From Apis mellifera (Eukaryota; Arthropoda; Insecta; Hymenoptera; Apidae), in contig NC_037649.1 of the NCBI RefSeq assembly GCF_003254395.2, positions 9,573,931-9,637,930 of the forward strand: a DNA stretch of 64,000 nucleotides, written 5' to 3'. The position numbers and the translations under genes were made by a program. The notes beneath the pieces are model-generated. The model searched no databases and was not told the DNA's origin. It saw only the letters and a program-made list of their open reading frames with translations. Positions within the stretch are counted from its first letter, which is position 1. Each line of letters begins with the position of its first letter. Below, one piece after another: positions 24,936-36,756 of this stretch.

Positions 24936-26316
24936 GCAACGCGTGCCACGGCGACATTCACCAGCAACCACGCTGACCCGGTTACAAATGCACTTTGTGA
25001 CCTAATTCCCGCCAATGAATCATATTACACTGCCTGCCCGTTGAATAAAATCATGCACATTGTGTACATTGCGAAATAGAACGCTTCTGATTTGCATTCC
25101 ACGGCACGTTCCACATTCCCTCCGAAGAATCGTTATTTTTCTCTTATGGATACACCTACATATGTGCATAATGTATTCATCAACGTACGAACTTCCGATA
25201 AAAGAACAAATTTACCCGAACGCGTTGTTGATTAACTTTTGAGAAAAAAACTATCGCGATAAATAATGATCAAATTTTTAAATTTCCATCCACAACAACG
25301 AACCTGTCCTTCCACCATCCGCGTTTCACCGCGGAATGAAACCGCGGATAGCCACGCGCGTTCTCTCCCCTATTCGTATTTGTCCGGCGTGCGAAATCGC
25401 GTTATCTCACTTTCCATTTCAACAAACCACTTCTCGGAGAACAATTCCTATTGCCAACGCACGTCGAGCCTTTGTGCCTAATCTGGTCTCTCCCGTGAAA
25501 TATGGCGCGGGTTGGTCACGAATGGATCTTTGCCGCATTCTCCGCACCAACGCTTCGCAGTGAATCATCGCGCTTCCGGTTATATCGATAACGTTATTTT
25601 TCTTAACGAGTGGTTTCCATTATAAATGCAATCTTCCTCCTTCCTCGTCCCATTTCCCTCTCCTCCTTCGATTCGATCCGTGCAGAATAATAAATTTTTA
25701 CTTTGCGCATTTTTTCCCTTTCCACCCATTCGTTTACCCTCCGTTTAATTATCCCGCGCAAAGAGATCTCTCTTCTCCGCTTGATTTCAGAAGCTTTTTG
25801 AGAAAAAAGAAAAAAGAAACCTTTCTTCTCTGTACTTTTAACTCGCAGATGTTACGCAACCAACCCGGAGGGAAGATGCACTCTTTCGTGCGTATAAACG
25901 GTATCTGTGTTAGCGTGGCGCGGACGGTGTTGATGCACAGTTGCTTTAATTACACGTACACGGAACAACTTTCCTCCAACGAATCGTAATTTAGCCGGAA
26001 CGCTTGCTTCCAGTGAAAACAGTTAGCCAGCCGGCGAGAACGTTCGAATGTATATTCTCGTATGGTCGAGTACGATGCCAATGATATCTCAAAATCTTTG
26101 GTCGATCGATGTCGCTAAATATCCCCGCGATGAGAGGGGATAAAAATTCCAGGGCCAAGCAACAACGATGTTTGCACCATGTCTGATCGAAAATGCAAAA
26201 GGTTTGCCATATACGTAGGAACGAAACGTGGCGGTTTCGGGCCGGCAAAGTCACGCACGCCACTGCTCATCCGCGGAATGCGAAAGAGTCGCACGCGTCG
26301 TTATAAATATTAATGC

Positions 26317-26348
26317 CGTGTGCACACACACGCGTGTGTATATATACA
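26317..26348. other. Alternating purine-pyrimidine tract (Z-DNA prone)
   Basis: Thirty-two bases alternate without a break, mostly CA/TG and CG steps followed by TA steps. Confidence 0.8.
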
Positions 26349-27362
26349 GCGCGTTTCACGCGACCACTGAACCGTGGTCATTATTATTGAACCGCCTAGT
26401 GGGCCACCGCCGAATGGAACCTAAAATTCTCTGAACCTCCCCCCCTCGACAGTCCGCTTGTTACGCGATAACATCGTAACTCGCGTGCAACGGTAAAAAA
26501 AAAAAGAAAGAGAGAAGAGAAAAAGAAGAAAGAAAGAAGGGGGGAAAAATTCTACGAGCATGGAATTTTTATTTTCACGTGTAACGAGCGAATGACTCGT
26601 TCTCAACGAATTAGAGAGACGTAAAAAGACGCTGACACGATTTTACGCCGTCTCGATCGCGATTGTTGCACGCCATTCCTTCTCTTCGAAGAAAGAAAAA
26701 GGGAGAGAGAGGGGGGAAGGGGGAGAGGAGAGGGAACCGATTTTATGCGAATTTTACGAAATACGACTCGGTGTATTCGAAGCAAGCTCTCGTAACGCGA
26801 TCGCAGGAAAGAGCGGCGGCGGGCAAATTGATGGCGAACGAGCGATCCGTTATCACCACGATATCATCCTCGTAGATTCTTCTTCTTTTCGCGGGGCGAA
26901 ACTCTAACGGCTTCTGTCTTACGATACACCGTTACACCGTCGGCCAGAGCTCGAGAAACATGCTCGGATATGCACGATGACTGTAAATCTCGGCTCCGCC
27001 GAGGCCGGGGGAGATTGATGGCCGTGTAAATGCATTTCGTAATTTGATGAAATGCAATTCCTGGTAACTAATGGGGAAACAGCTTTCTCTCTTTCTCTCT
27101 CTCTCTTTCTACGTTCCATTTATGCGTTCCTTTCAAACTTTACTTTGAAACGATTGTAAGCGTAATGGAACCATCTGGTGGTTATAATTAATTCAAATAG
27201 TCGGAGAAAGTATCAGTCGGGGATTTTATTTCCCCGATAATAGATAGCATGATTATTTAACGAGTATTCGAAAAGTGAACGAAAATTTCCTCGAGAAAAT
27301 AATATCCTCCTCCTACTTTAAAAGAGAGTTTTTCGGCTGTTCGATATGGAAATAATTCCATC

Positions 27363-27398
27363 CTTTTTTTCTTTCTTTCTTTCTTTCTTTTTTTTTTC
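27363..27398. repeat. T / (CTTT)n low-complexity tract
   Basis: T runs flank six CTTT units. Confidence 0.92.
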
Positions 27399-28344
27399 CA
27401 AATCAAACGTTTTTTAATAACGTTTACGTTACGTTAGTTCCGGGAAGTGGACGCGAGTGAGAGACGCGCTTTTCGAGAGGGATACGCGTTTATCCCATGG
27501 TGGAGAAAGATCTGTCGACAGGAAGTGCGTTGAACCGCAGTGTAACCTTGATGCCGTCACGGTTGTTGCATCCCCGTTGTCAGGTGTAACGACTGAACAA
27601 AGAAGGGCCCTGCAACCAACGTTCAACCAACTCTACAACCTTCGATTCTCGCTCCGAATCCTCCTCGAATCGAATCCAATATCCCTTTCTCGTACTCAAC
27701 ACCTTTCTTTCCCGTTATAATTAAAACCCTCGTTTAAAAAAAATATATATATCTATATCAAACTCGCGTATCGAACGATGATTGATTTCACCCGTTGGAA
27801 ATTGCGCCAATTACGAAAAAACGAACGGAATATTTCGCGTTTTCCTTTTTTTCGTTTCGAAATTCATCGAATTCCATCCATCCGCGAAAACACGAGATGA
27901 AAGTTTTCAACAACGACAGGCAAGGGAAGTAAACAGCATTATATACAAAACGGTGAAACGAATGGAAGCGATAAAAACGATATACAGGAAGAAAAAAGAA
28001 GGGAGGGGAAAGTTGGGAGCGAGGCGCGAGCGATTAGCGTCGGTAAACGCTAGCAGAGAAATTACAATTAAGATCGGCGGCGAAAGGCTGTTTGCGGAGA
28101 AAAAGCGATGGAAAATCCGGTGGAAATCGATCGGGCAGAAATATTCCGGCCGACGATTCCTCTCAATTTTCATCGGATTCGAGCGATCGGCGGGATTCCT
28201 TTTTATCCGTGAAAAGAAGCAACGTATATCGGTCCGTGTCGTATCAATCCGGGGCTTCGCCGATAAAAACAAAACCAACGACGCAGGAAGAAAGCAATAC
28301 ACGTTCCTTTCTTACATCGACGTCGGATCTCTTTTCTCCACTCC

Positions 28345-28362
28345 CTCTCTCTCTCTCTCTCT
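28345..28362. repeat. (CT)9 microsatellite
   Basis: Perfect CT alternation in a pyrimidine-rich segment running to about 28,400. Confidence 0.94.
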
Positions 28363-28447
28363 GCGCACCCTCCCTTTTCCCATTCGTTCCCTCTCAGTCA
28401 CCCCTGCGCAACCGCTAGCAGAGAGGTGTCTGCAGCGGCTCGCTGAC

Positions 28448-28574
28448 CTGTTGCATGCTCTTTTGTCCGGGACCTAGCGCGATTCTGGTTTTCTGAACCG
28501 CTCTATACCGGCCGCTTATTCTTTCTGCCACTCCTGAGCGACACCCGCGAAACAAGAAACCGTATTGTTCCACG
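28448..28574 (-). CDS. Possible internal exon, uncertain
   Basis: On the minus strand an acceptor-like TTTCGCAG ends at 28575 and a consensus donor (CAACAG then GTCAGC) follows 28448. The 127-bp segment between stays open in the frame of a 91-codon ORF, entering with one base and leaving in phase 0. The peptide includes VEQYGFLFRGCRSGVAER and ends KSMQQ. I do not recognise it. The acceptor lacks a good polypyrimidine tract, which weighs against it. A second AG at 28585 would give a 137-bp exon. Confidence 0.1.
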
Positions 28575-28645
28575 CTGCGAAATACTGTAATTTCAGTAGA
28601 TCGGCAGTCGAGCAAGCCTCTCCTTCTCGGTACGCCCGGTTTCTC

Positions 28646-28690
28646 CGCACGTACATACACGCATACGTACACACAGACGTACGTACACAT
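28646..28690. other. Alternating purine-pyrimidine tract (Z-DNA prone)
   Basis: Thirty bases of perfect alternation (28646-28675, CA/TA/CG steps), then a one-step break and 14 more (28677-28690). Confidence 0.75.
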
Positions 28691-29374
28691 TCGTCGTTGA
28701 ATTAAATTGTACCACGTTCAGAGGAGCAGAAGGAGGAAGAAGAAGAAGGAGAGAGAGAGGTAGAGGATTGGAGGAGACGAATGATGGTTGGGATGGAGGA
28801 CGACGGCTCCTCCTCGAGAGAGATAGCTCGAGAGAAGAGGAACGAACAAAGGTTAAACGACGGACTCGAGTGATTTGCTGGGAATTAAAACGATCGCGAA
28901 ACGAATCTTGTTAGAGGAGGGGAGGGGGCGAGAACGAGGTGGCTAGGTGCCTCGAATTACGCGCACTTGGCGTAGGGATATAAGTACGCGAGTGAAATGT
29001 TATCCGTTCCGGGTCTCTAATTACGATCCGCGAGCTGCACGAGCATTAGGCTTCTTTCCTTCGCCTCCTCCTCCTCTTCCGTTCTCCTTTAAACCGGGGA
29101 GGAGAGGGGAGAGGGAAGGAACGATAGGTATATAAGAATTAGAAAGTAGATTAAAGAGCCGCGTCGAAGAACAGAGGTTCGGAGTATTTATCATCCGATG
29201 AAAGTAGAGAGAGAGAGACGACGAAATCGTGCGCACGCGTTTTTCGAACCGACGGCTAATATATTTCGTTCCGCGCGTAATCCACTTTCATGCTCCACAT
29301 CTACGCGCCAAGAGTCGCTATGGTTTATCGCGAAAAAAAGTTCGCAACCGCGATTGCCGCGAGTTTTAAATTGC

Positions 29375-29421
29375 GAAAGAAAGAAAGAAAGAAAGAAGGA
29401 AGGAAGGAAGGAAAGAAGGAA
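29375..29421 (+). repeat. (GAAA)n-(GGAA)n compound repeat
   Basis: About five GAAA units grade into GGAA and GAAG units, all purine on the plus strand. Confidence 0.92.
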
Positions 29422-29538
29422 ATAATAATAATCGGCGAACAATGGTAACGGAAATACGGATGATGCCTAGGTCTACGCTAGGAGCGGAGCGTGACTAATT
29501 TTCAGATAAACAGATTTACTTACGAGGGGCCAAGGCTG

Positions 29539-29558
29539 TCGATCGATCGATCGATCGA
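29539..29558. repeat. (TCGA)5 self-complementary repeat
   Basis: Twenty bases of perfect TCGA, a palindromic tetranucleotide with five CpG sites, able to fold on itself. Confidence 0.95.
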
Positions 29559-29806
29559 GCGCGAGACGACTCCAACTCGGGCGCGAATATAACGAATAAT
29601 TGTCACGTAGATAGAACGTACAAGATTAAAAGGTTAACGTTTATTATTCGCTTAAGTAGCCGATGAGTCATCCGGTATCGGAAGGGGGACACGAAAGGAT
29701 TCTAGCTTCGAAGAAGCGGTGACTCAATAGGATCTTGTACGAATGGTAAACGCGTAAAACCGTACGTTTCGTGGCGAGAAGATTCGATTTCGAAAATTGC
29801 GAATAT

Positions 29807-29834
29807 CCCTCCCTCCCTCTCTCTCTCTCTCTCT
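29807..29834. repeat. (CCCT)n-(CT)n microsatellite
   Basis: Three CCCT units followed by CT alternation. The minus strand reads as GA. Confidence 0.92.
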
Positions 29835-30178
29835 CCCCCAATATATTCGCAAACGAGGTGAAATTAGCGCAACGGAGCGGAAACATCGGCTCCGTTAATC
29901 GAACAGGTTGGACGAACCGGTTGATTTCAATTTCGAAACACCTTATCGTGTCTAACTTCCGTGGCGGACGTGCTGGCACGAAAAGCATTCTTGCACGATA
30001 CTCCTCCTCCGCCACAACTGTATATCGTTGTTTATAACGAGACCTAATTTAAATTCGATCAAATTTCCGCGTACGTTGGCAAGTTTTACGAGTGTGGCGG
30101 CTGGCTCGTCGGCTTTGCCAACAAGACGCGTGCAACGATCCCGAAACCCTCTTTACCGGGGAAAAATATCCGAGAGAA

Positions 30179-30183
30179 CGTAT

Positions 30184-30236
<53 letters not shown>

Positions 30237-30240
30237 CGTA
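30179..30240. repeat. (TA)20 within a 62-bp alternating tract
   Basis: The TA core is 30193-30232. It is flanked by TATGTATGTGTG on the left and TACATACGTA on the right, so pyrimidine-purine alternation is unbroken for 62 bases. It is likely to be highly length-polymorphic and prone to cruciform or Z-DNA. Confidence 0.95.
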
Positions 30241-33200
30241 GAGAGCCGATCTCGTTTCCACGCGAAGCGTTTTCTCAGAAAATGGGCACGCGAGCGAAGG
30301 ATGGTGGATGTGTGCAACGTCACTCGTTCAAGGCGAGGCGATATTTTCTCGTCACGTCCAGAAGAATGCCGTTTCCCGTTGCCAGTCAAGAATTATTCGG
30401 GCAGGAAAATGCAGCTCGGTGCTCATCGACACGCGGTTGCGATTCGAGTTTCCTTCCCCGTTTCGGAAATACGTTCTCTAACGACCGTAAGTTGTTGGCT
30501 TCGGAAAACGTAATCCACTCGGCGTTGCGTTCGCGCATTCCGCGCTCCTGGAATTCGAGAACCCATTAAACCGCCGCCTTCGCCCGATGTTTTCTCCATT
30601 TACGAGTTTCCAGGAATTAACACGGCTCGGGGAGGGGGGAGGGAACCGATAAACGATAATCGTTTCGCCGCTAATAATCCGGAAACGAATTATCGAATAC
30701 CGCTCCGCGTTTATTAGTTGCGATAATATATCAATCTCGGATTTTAATTCTTCCTCCTTTTCCTTTTTTCTGCACTGTCCCTCCACTTTTCTACGTCTCA
30801 CCCGTTATATTCGAGTTTTGCACGTACGGACGGCGGATTATCCTCGAAGCGTGGAAAACAACTTAACGAAAGGAAACACTTTCTCGCAGTTGCCGCTACA
30901 ACGATCGCGGACGCGAGGAAGGAAACGGTACAATGGCACACATGTACGTACGTAATATGCGCGTATAGCCATAGCCAAGAGCTACATTAGATTCGAGGGA
31001 GACGCGGCTGTCTTGGCAGACGTTACGCGGCGTTTTCGAAGTCGTCCCCGCCCGATCGTGAGAGTTTGTCGCGTTTATAAATGGTGTCGAGTCTACACCA
31101 TTGAAACGTGACGCTCGTTTATTCTTTCGTACGTAGTTGGCACGTGGTGGAAAACGTCCCTGTTAAGGAACGTTTCCTTCTCCTACTGCGAGCTTTTTAT
31201 ATCGGCGAGAGAGAAAATTGTCTCGGTGAAAATCGATTCTTTCGCGCGTGGAACGTTTGAAATACCGGCCAACGTCGAAATAATAACCGTGTCGCGAGTG
31301 AATTATTCCTTTGACTGTTAACCCGGTATTCGATCGACCTTTCCTTCGTCTCTTTTTCGAATTCTTCCCCTGAATTCTTCCTCGAAGGTTAACAGTTGAT
31401 CTCCACTGAATCGCAAATTTCCAGGATCCTTCTCGTATTAATATTCGTATTGGATCGTGACAGCGCGTATTTGGAAACCGATGCTTCGTTACGGCCAATT
31501 TCATTAGCATCATGGCTGACGTTGATAGCGATTTCAAACTGTAAGAGAGCGAATTATCGTTTCACGAAATCGAATATTTTCTATTCCATTCCCTCACGAT
31601 TCCAATTTTCAATAATTCAAACGTTTCGAAATAGAAACTGTTCTAATTAGGACAAAAACAGTCCGATATTTTATCATTCGAGACGGCGCAGAGTCGAAGG
31701 GAAGGGGACTTGAAAAAGGTGATTCAACCGTTGGTCTATTCTTTCGAGCACACCTTCGACAGGTGTGGAAACACTCTCCGCAGGTGTCTCTTACCTAAGA
31801 GACTCATCGTTGGCCAATCGTCAACGACACGGGTGTTCTAACCGTGATCGAAATGATGGAACGAGCGACCTCGTCCCTGCGGTATCGAGATCCACGCGAT
31901 CTATCCCCGTGATTCATTTGCATGCGGACGAACCCGTCCCAAGGATCGTATCCCTCCGCGTTCCACCCTTGGCTCGGCGTCTTCGGTTTCCGACCGAAAC
32001 TCGAAAATTTGTCAGGTAGAAATTGGTGGAAATCGGGCGGGGGGAATACAAATGCTGACGACACGTGGGGCGAGGCTATCGATAATCTTCTGGCTAAGCG
32101 TCAGCGTAACCGTGACTCACGTTTAGAGACGGGGAGCTCTGCCGCACCGTCGAAATCTGCGGAGCAAGCCACGCTCCTGTCCAACGGGAAATGCATTTCC
32201 CTCCCCCCTCCAAGATACAGGGGGATAATTTATGGCCGAGCGATATTTCACAACCAGAAAATGCGATATGAGATACGAAAAATGTTGTAAATTTTTGAGA
32301 GGAGAGTGAAATGAGCGAAGCCTTTCTCCCTTCCTTTTCTTTTTCATTTTCTTTTGGAAACTGTTAAAGTCGCTTTCTTTTTGGAATCGTTCTCGAGTGA
32401 AGGTGAACGAGAGAAGAAGAGTGGAAACGGCGGAAATCGGCTCGTCGTGGCAGATTTACTTTTGGAGGAGCGGCGTTCGGGGATGAAATTTCAGTTTGGC
32501 ACGGTCGCTATCGCCCCACGCGATTCCGCGAATTCCGTTACAATATTTCTCGACTATCAGCCCGTTCGTCCTCGTCACAAAGTTGCCGGAACTCGTTGCT
32601 CAACCGGAGAAACTACGCACGTCCGATACGGGTTAATCGGGAGAGCTCGTGAATTTTCCGTAACCTCGTGACGTTTTTTTTTTTTCCCGCGACTCCTCCT
32701 ACTCTTCCATCCAGATATTTTACCTTTCAAACGCGCGTAACACGTGTTTTATATATAATCGGGCCAGTGGATATTTTTTTAAAATATTTCTCTTCTTTCA
32801 TAATATTCGACGATATTGTTTACATATTTAACGTTATACCATTACGAATTAAATATTCATCGATGTACTGTTTTTCCGGGCTTAAACGTTTCTTTCACTC
32901 TCTCTCGACAAAATTTCCATTAAATTCCCGGCACCTGTTTGGAAATTTAAATCGTTCTTCCACGATTTATTTTGTGTACGCAGGTATTGTATATCGACAA
33001 GAAGGCAAAACTCGAGAAAATATATATATATGTTATAAGGAACGATTATGAAGGCAATTATATCTATTAAGAAGTAATCAAGGTTGAAACTTTCTCAAGT
33101 TTCATATCAGTATTGAACGAATTCGCGTTCGAATCAACAGTGGCCGCGTGTACCGCTCTAAATACGTCAAATTAAAGGCTCCGGTGGACTGGTTGCACCG

Positions 33201-34410
33201 CGTGCAACCGTAAAAGTCTTCGCGTGTGAATTCACAGGGACCGTACAACAATGAGCAGTTCCCACGAGAACGATCGTCATAACTCGATTAGAAAGTTCGG
33301 GGAAAAAACGTTGCCGATTAATTCCAGGGGAACGGTTCTCTTCGATTCGAGTTCCATTCAACGCCGAGCCGAGAGACGCGCGGAGAAAATTTCGATGGAT
33401 GCCTAGTTTCGTCCTCCAATTCTTCCCATTCATTCGACACGAGTTTGTTCGAGGAAGGGCTCCTTTCTTTCTTTCTTTCTTTCCTTCGTTCCAACACGTG
33501 TTGTCTAATCGATACACGCGTCGATATTACTATAATTTCGAGTATAAACGTAAGAAAACTTTCATTCAAATTAAGTAACGTCGATAGTCTCGATCGTTGT
33601 AAGCACGAAATCGATACCGAGGAGGCGACCGGAGGAAAAAGTTTTCTTCCGGGATTCTGACTTTCGAAACGAGAGAAATCAGCGATCAGGTCGAAAGGAA
33701 AAAAGGGGACGAGTGAAAAAAAGAAAAGGAAAGGTAGAATAAAAGTGAAAAAGAAAGGTCCCTTTTCCAAAGGGACGACTCCTTTCTGTCATTTTTCGCT
33801 CTTGTAAACAGAAATCCTGGCAACCGTCCCAAAAATGAGAATCCCCGAATCTCTCTCTCTCTTCAAAACTTCGTCCAAGGATGTTTTTTGCGCGAAACGT
33901 GCCACGTCCACGAGAAATATCCACGGCCACGAGTATACGCGTCTCTTTCCAAGATATCTACGCGACAGAACACGTAACTTCTTATCTTATTCGTAAACTA
34001 TATCCACGCGTTGAAAAGTTTCAACTATCGTCCAAGAGTTAAACGTGTCGCCATTATCGGTTTTAAAGTAACCGGCAGCGAGAAAAATTGATAATTCGTG
34101 TGACTCCTCCGGTGACAAAAGTAAATTGTGTCGTCGAAAATTTTATTTTTACCGGGGAAAACTTTGTAAATACCGATAAAAACATCCATATTTCTTTCTG
34201 CTCTCTCTCTCTTTCTCTCTATCTCTTTCTCTCGATAACGAAGAATTTTAAATACGTAGATAAAAACGTTCAGATTTTATTGCCTTATTATCGCGTTGTA
34301 AAAAAATTAGTTATTTATCTAAATAACGGCTCATTGAAACATTGCCGATTTCGCGTGACATCATCGATCATTGTTTTCACGCCGTTGTATTCGGTTCGCA
34401 AAAATAGGGA
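30241..34410. other. Non-coding stretch, no gene recognised
   Basis: Three frames overlap at 31,765-32,290: two on plus and one on minus, all open together. A donor-like CTTAG then GTAAGAG on the minus strand sits near 31,793. Three AGGTGT half-sites lie at 31,750-31,787 and TATCGATA at 32077-32084. From about 32,680 to 33,130 the sequence is AT-rich with ordinary stop density. No supported exon. Confidence 0.5.
31750..31787. promoter_or_regulatory. T-box-like half-site group
   Basis: ACACCT (31750-31755) faces AGGTGT (31761-31766) across 5 bp, with another AGGTGT at 31782-31787. AGGTGT is the core half-site of T-box factors, and the facing arrangement is a known palindromic form. The last two overlap CAGGTG E-box cores. 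Inferred from motif only. Confidence 0.2.
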
Positions 34411-34434
34411 AGAGAGAGAGAGAGAGAGAGAGAG
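34411..34434 (+). repeat. (AG)12 microsatellite
   Basis: Perfect for 24 bases, followed by more purine-rich sequence to about 34,490. Confidence 0.96.
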
Positions 34435-35048
34435 AAGCGAGCAGAGTCAAACAAAAGCAGGCGAACCGAGAGAGAAAGAAAGAAAGAGAGATCGGACCAC
34501 CGTGGTTCAAGTGGTTCGAAATCGGGGCTAAGCTCAGGTTTGGGACGAGTTTGCGCATACCGGTAAATTCAACGTTTCTCGATACCGGCAGCCATTCTCG
34601 ATCGGATATCGTATCGTTCCACGATATTCTTCGTTCCTGATCAATGGTGCAGAACAGGAGAGAGAGAGGGGAAGGGCCAGAACGGTCTTTATAGAAACAC
34701 CGACCAACATCCGGATCCTCCCCTTTTATTCTCTACTTTTTCTTTTCTTTCTTCTTTTTTTTACCGTTTTTCTTTACCGTTCCGTAAACGAAATCCCAGT
34801 CGGTACCCGATAAAACACGGGTTATCGTTCGCCGTCGTCGAGATAAGTAAAATCACGGTTGGCGACCAGCTTTCATTCGGCTCAAGATCTATGTTAAACA
34901 GACCTCTTTCCTCTAATCTTTTCTCCTCTCGAACTTGCTTGTTGTTCCAAGCAACTCCAATTTGGATGGAGGAAAGGAAAGGAAAAGGAGCCGGTTTCGT
35001 ATCTTTACTTTCTCGATATAAAACGTCTCGACGAAACGAATTTTCGCG

Positions 35049-35066
35049 CGATCGATCGATCGATCG
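35049..35066. repeat. (CGAT)4 self-complementary repeat
   Basis: Same sequence type as the TCGA repeat at 29539, 5.5 kb away. Confidence 0.92.
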
Positions 35067-35357
35067 GATTCTTCGGGACGAACTGGATGGAGAAGTCGTC
35101 AGACGGAATAAGTCTCGTAAGTTAAGTTGAGAAAAAGGGACGAAAGAAGGGGGAAAAAAAAAGAAAAATAGAAGAAAGGCTATCGTCTAACCTTCGCGAT
35201 ATACACCGACAGTGGAACACGACACGACCTGCCAACCAGTCCAATATACCGTTCACGTTCCCTGTGAATCGGTCCACGGAGAAAAATGTAAGCGCGTTGG
35301 CCGACATAGCGTCTCAAACGATTCGCCAACGTCCGTCAAAAAAGGAAGATATCCTTT

Positions 35358-35385
35358 TCCCTTCCCTTCCTTCCTTCCTTCCTTT
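35358..35385. repeat. (TTCC)n pyrimidine repeat
   Basis: CCTT/TTCC units with slight irregularity, in a longer pyrimidine tract reaching about 35,402. Confidence 0.9.
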
Positions 35386-36756
35386 CTGCCTCCCTCCTCC
35401 TCGACTGTTCCGAACACGTTTATAAACAGTGATCTTGGCAGGTCTCCCGAAAAAGATGGGGCCACCACAACCCCGACGAGGAAAAGTAAGGTATAGAGAT
35501 ATTATATCGAGGATACTGCGGTAAACGTCGTACGTACAAACGTCTTTGGTCGCGAAAAAACAGGGACAAGAGAAAGGAGAGAGGAAGAAGAAGAAGAGAC
35601 AAAAAGTCTGTAGAAATGAAGAAAGAAAAAAGGGACTCTGAACGAGAAACGTGGAAACGTTACCACGTTCGAACGGATAATAATAAAATTGCTATGCGCG
35701 TTATTATCTTCACGATGGAATCGACGATCGATATTTCGACTGTGGAAAAATACTCCTCCCTCTCTCAACGCGTTCTCATTTTATTTTAGGGCTTCGTTAC
35801 AACGTCCCGTTGTAAACATCGCGGTCACCGTTGCCACGCGGTATATTTTCAAAGATTGGGAACCGGGGTATTCAGAGGATACAGAGAGCGGAGGTGTTCG
35901 CTCGAAAGTCCAGCCAACTCCGAGCGAAGAAAGAGGCTAACGGAGTAGAGGCTTTCGCCTACTCGACCCAAGAAACCTGTTCGACCGGTCTTACCTGGCC
36001 AACCGCTTCTCCCTTCCTCTCTCTCTCTTTCTCTCCTCGCCCCTCTCTTTCCCCCTTTACGCTCGATTCACGTAAACCCACACTGGGCCTGCGAGACACG
36101 GCTGCAAGAACACAATGTTACGCTCGATGCTGCTACATCGCCTCGAATCCTTTCGTATCTCCAGAGAGTCTCTCTCTCTCGCTCGATCATTTTCCTCGCC
36201 GTGTCCAACGAATTATATTACGTACGATCGAAACGATCGCCATGGTAAGAAACCACGCTTTACACGATTCCTCTATATATATTCCCCCCTGCTCCGACGA
36301 TTAAATTCCAATTTGAAAATTTAATTTTGCAACGTCGTACAAAGCTATCTCGGATCCGGCATTGTGTATACATATAAGTCGAAGACTCAAAGAGGTACGC
36401 AATTAACAATTCCGCGAAAAACTTTCCGCGCAAACGTCATTAAGAGACTTATGAAAGAGTAATGGCGAACGATCGGAAAGGTAGGGCGAACGTGGTAGGA
36501 TACGTCGTGAGGAACGAAAGAAAGAAAGCGTTCAACTTAATAACCCCTGCACGCATCGCGATATTTCCCCAGACAGCTAGCCAGCTCTCTCGTAAATAGT
36601 TAATGCTTCTCAAAGTGTCCGATTCCTCGCAAACGGTGGACCTCGCTTCGAGGATCATTGAACTCTATGGGCAGCCTTGAACTCGTCGACCGGCTTTCCT
36701 TGCCTCGTACCTTCGCCAAGGTTCCAGGAAGTATAACGATCACTGGTAAAAGTTCG

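Larger units (their letters stand above)
25061..28344. other. Non-coding stretch, no gene recognised
   Basis: It holds an alternating purine-pyrimidine tract (26317-26348), purine-rich blocks at 26,490-26,545 and 26,690-26,735, and a TTTC-rich tract (27363-27398). A 231-codon plus frame at 27782-28477 overlaps a 131-codon minus frame and another plus frame. Its product is highly basic with a serine-leucine run from a CT repeat, and shows no known domain. Confidence 0.5.
28691..30178. other. Non-coding stretch rich in microsatellites
   Basis: A purine-rich block spans 28,725-28,800. It also contains a GAAA/GGAA repeat (29375-29421), (TCGA)5 (29539-29558) and CCCT/CT repeats (29807-29834). No open frame stands out. 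Confidence 0.5.
34435..36756. other. Non-coding stretch with two tetranucleotide repeats
   Basis: (CGAT) at 35049-35066 and CCTT at 35358-35385. A good acceptor (TCATTTTATTTTAG) ends at 35789 and is followed by a frame open for 50 codons to 35940 with no donor, reading VVNIAVTVATRYIFKDWEP. A consensus donor on the minus strand (CCAG then GTAAGA) lies near 35,992 beside a purine tract. Neither makes a convincing gene. Confidence 0.5.

Noticed and set aside
27782..28477. 231-codon plus-strand frame
   Set aside because: Highly basic, ends in a CT-repeat-encoded Ser-Leu run, and is overlapped by open frames on both strands.
30179..30240. CRISPR-like or other spaced repeat array
   Set aside because: This and the other short repeats are simple microsatellites without spacers, and the DNA is eukaryotic.
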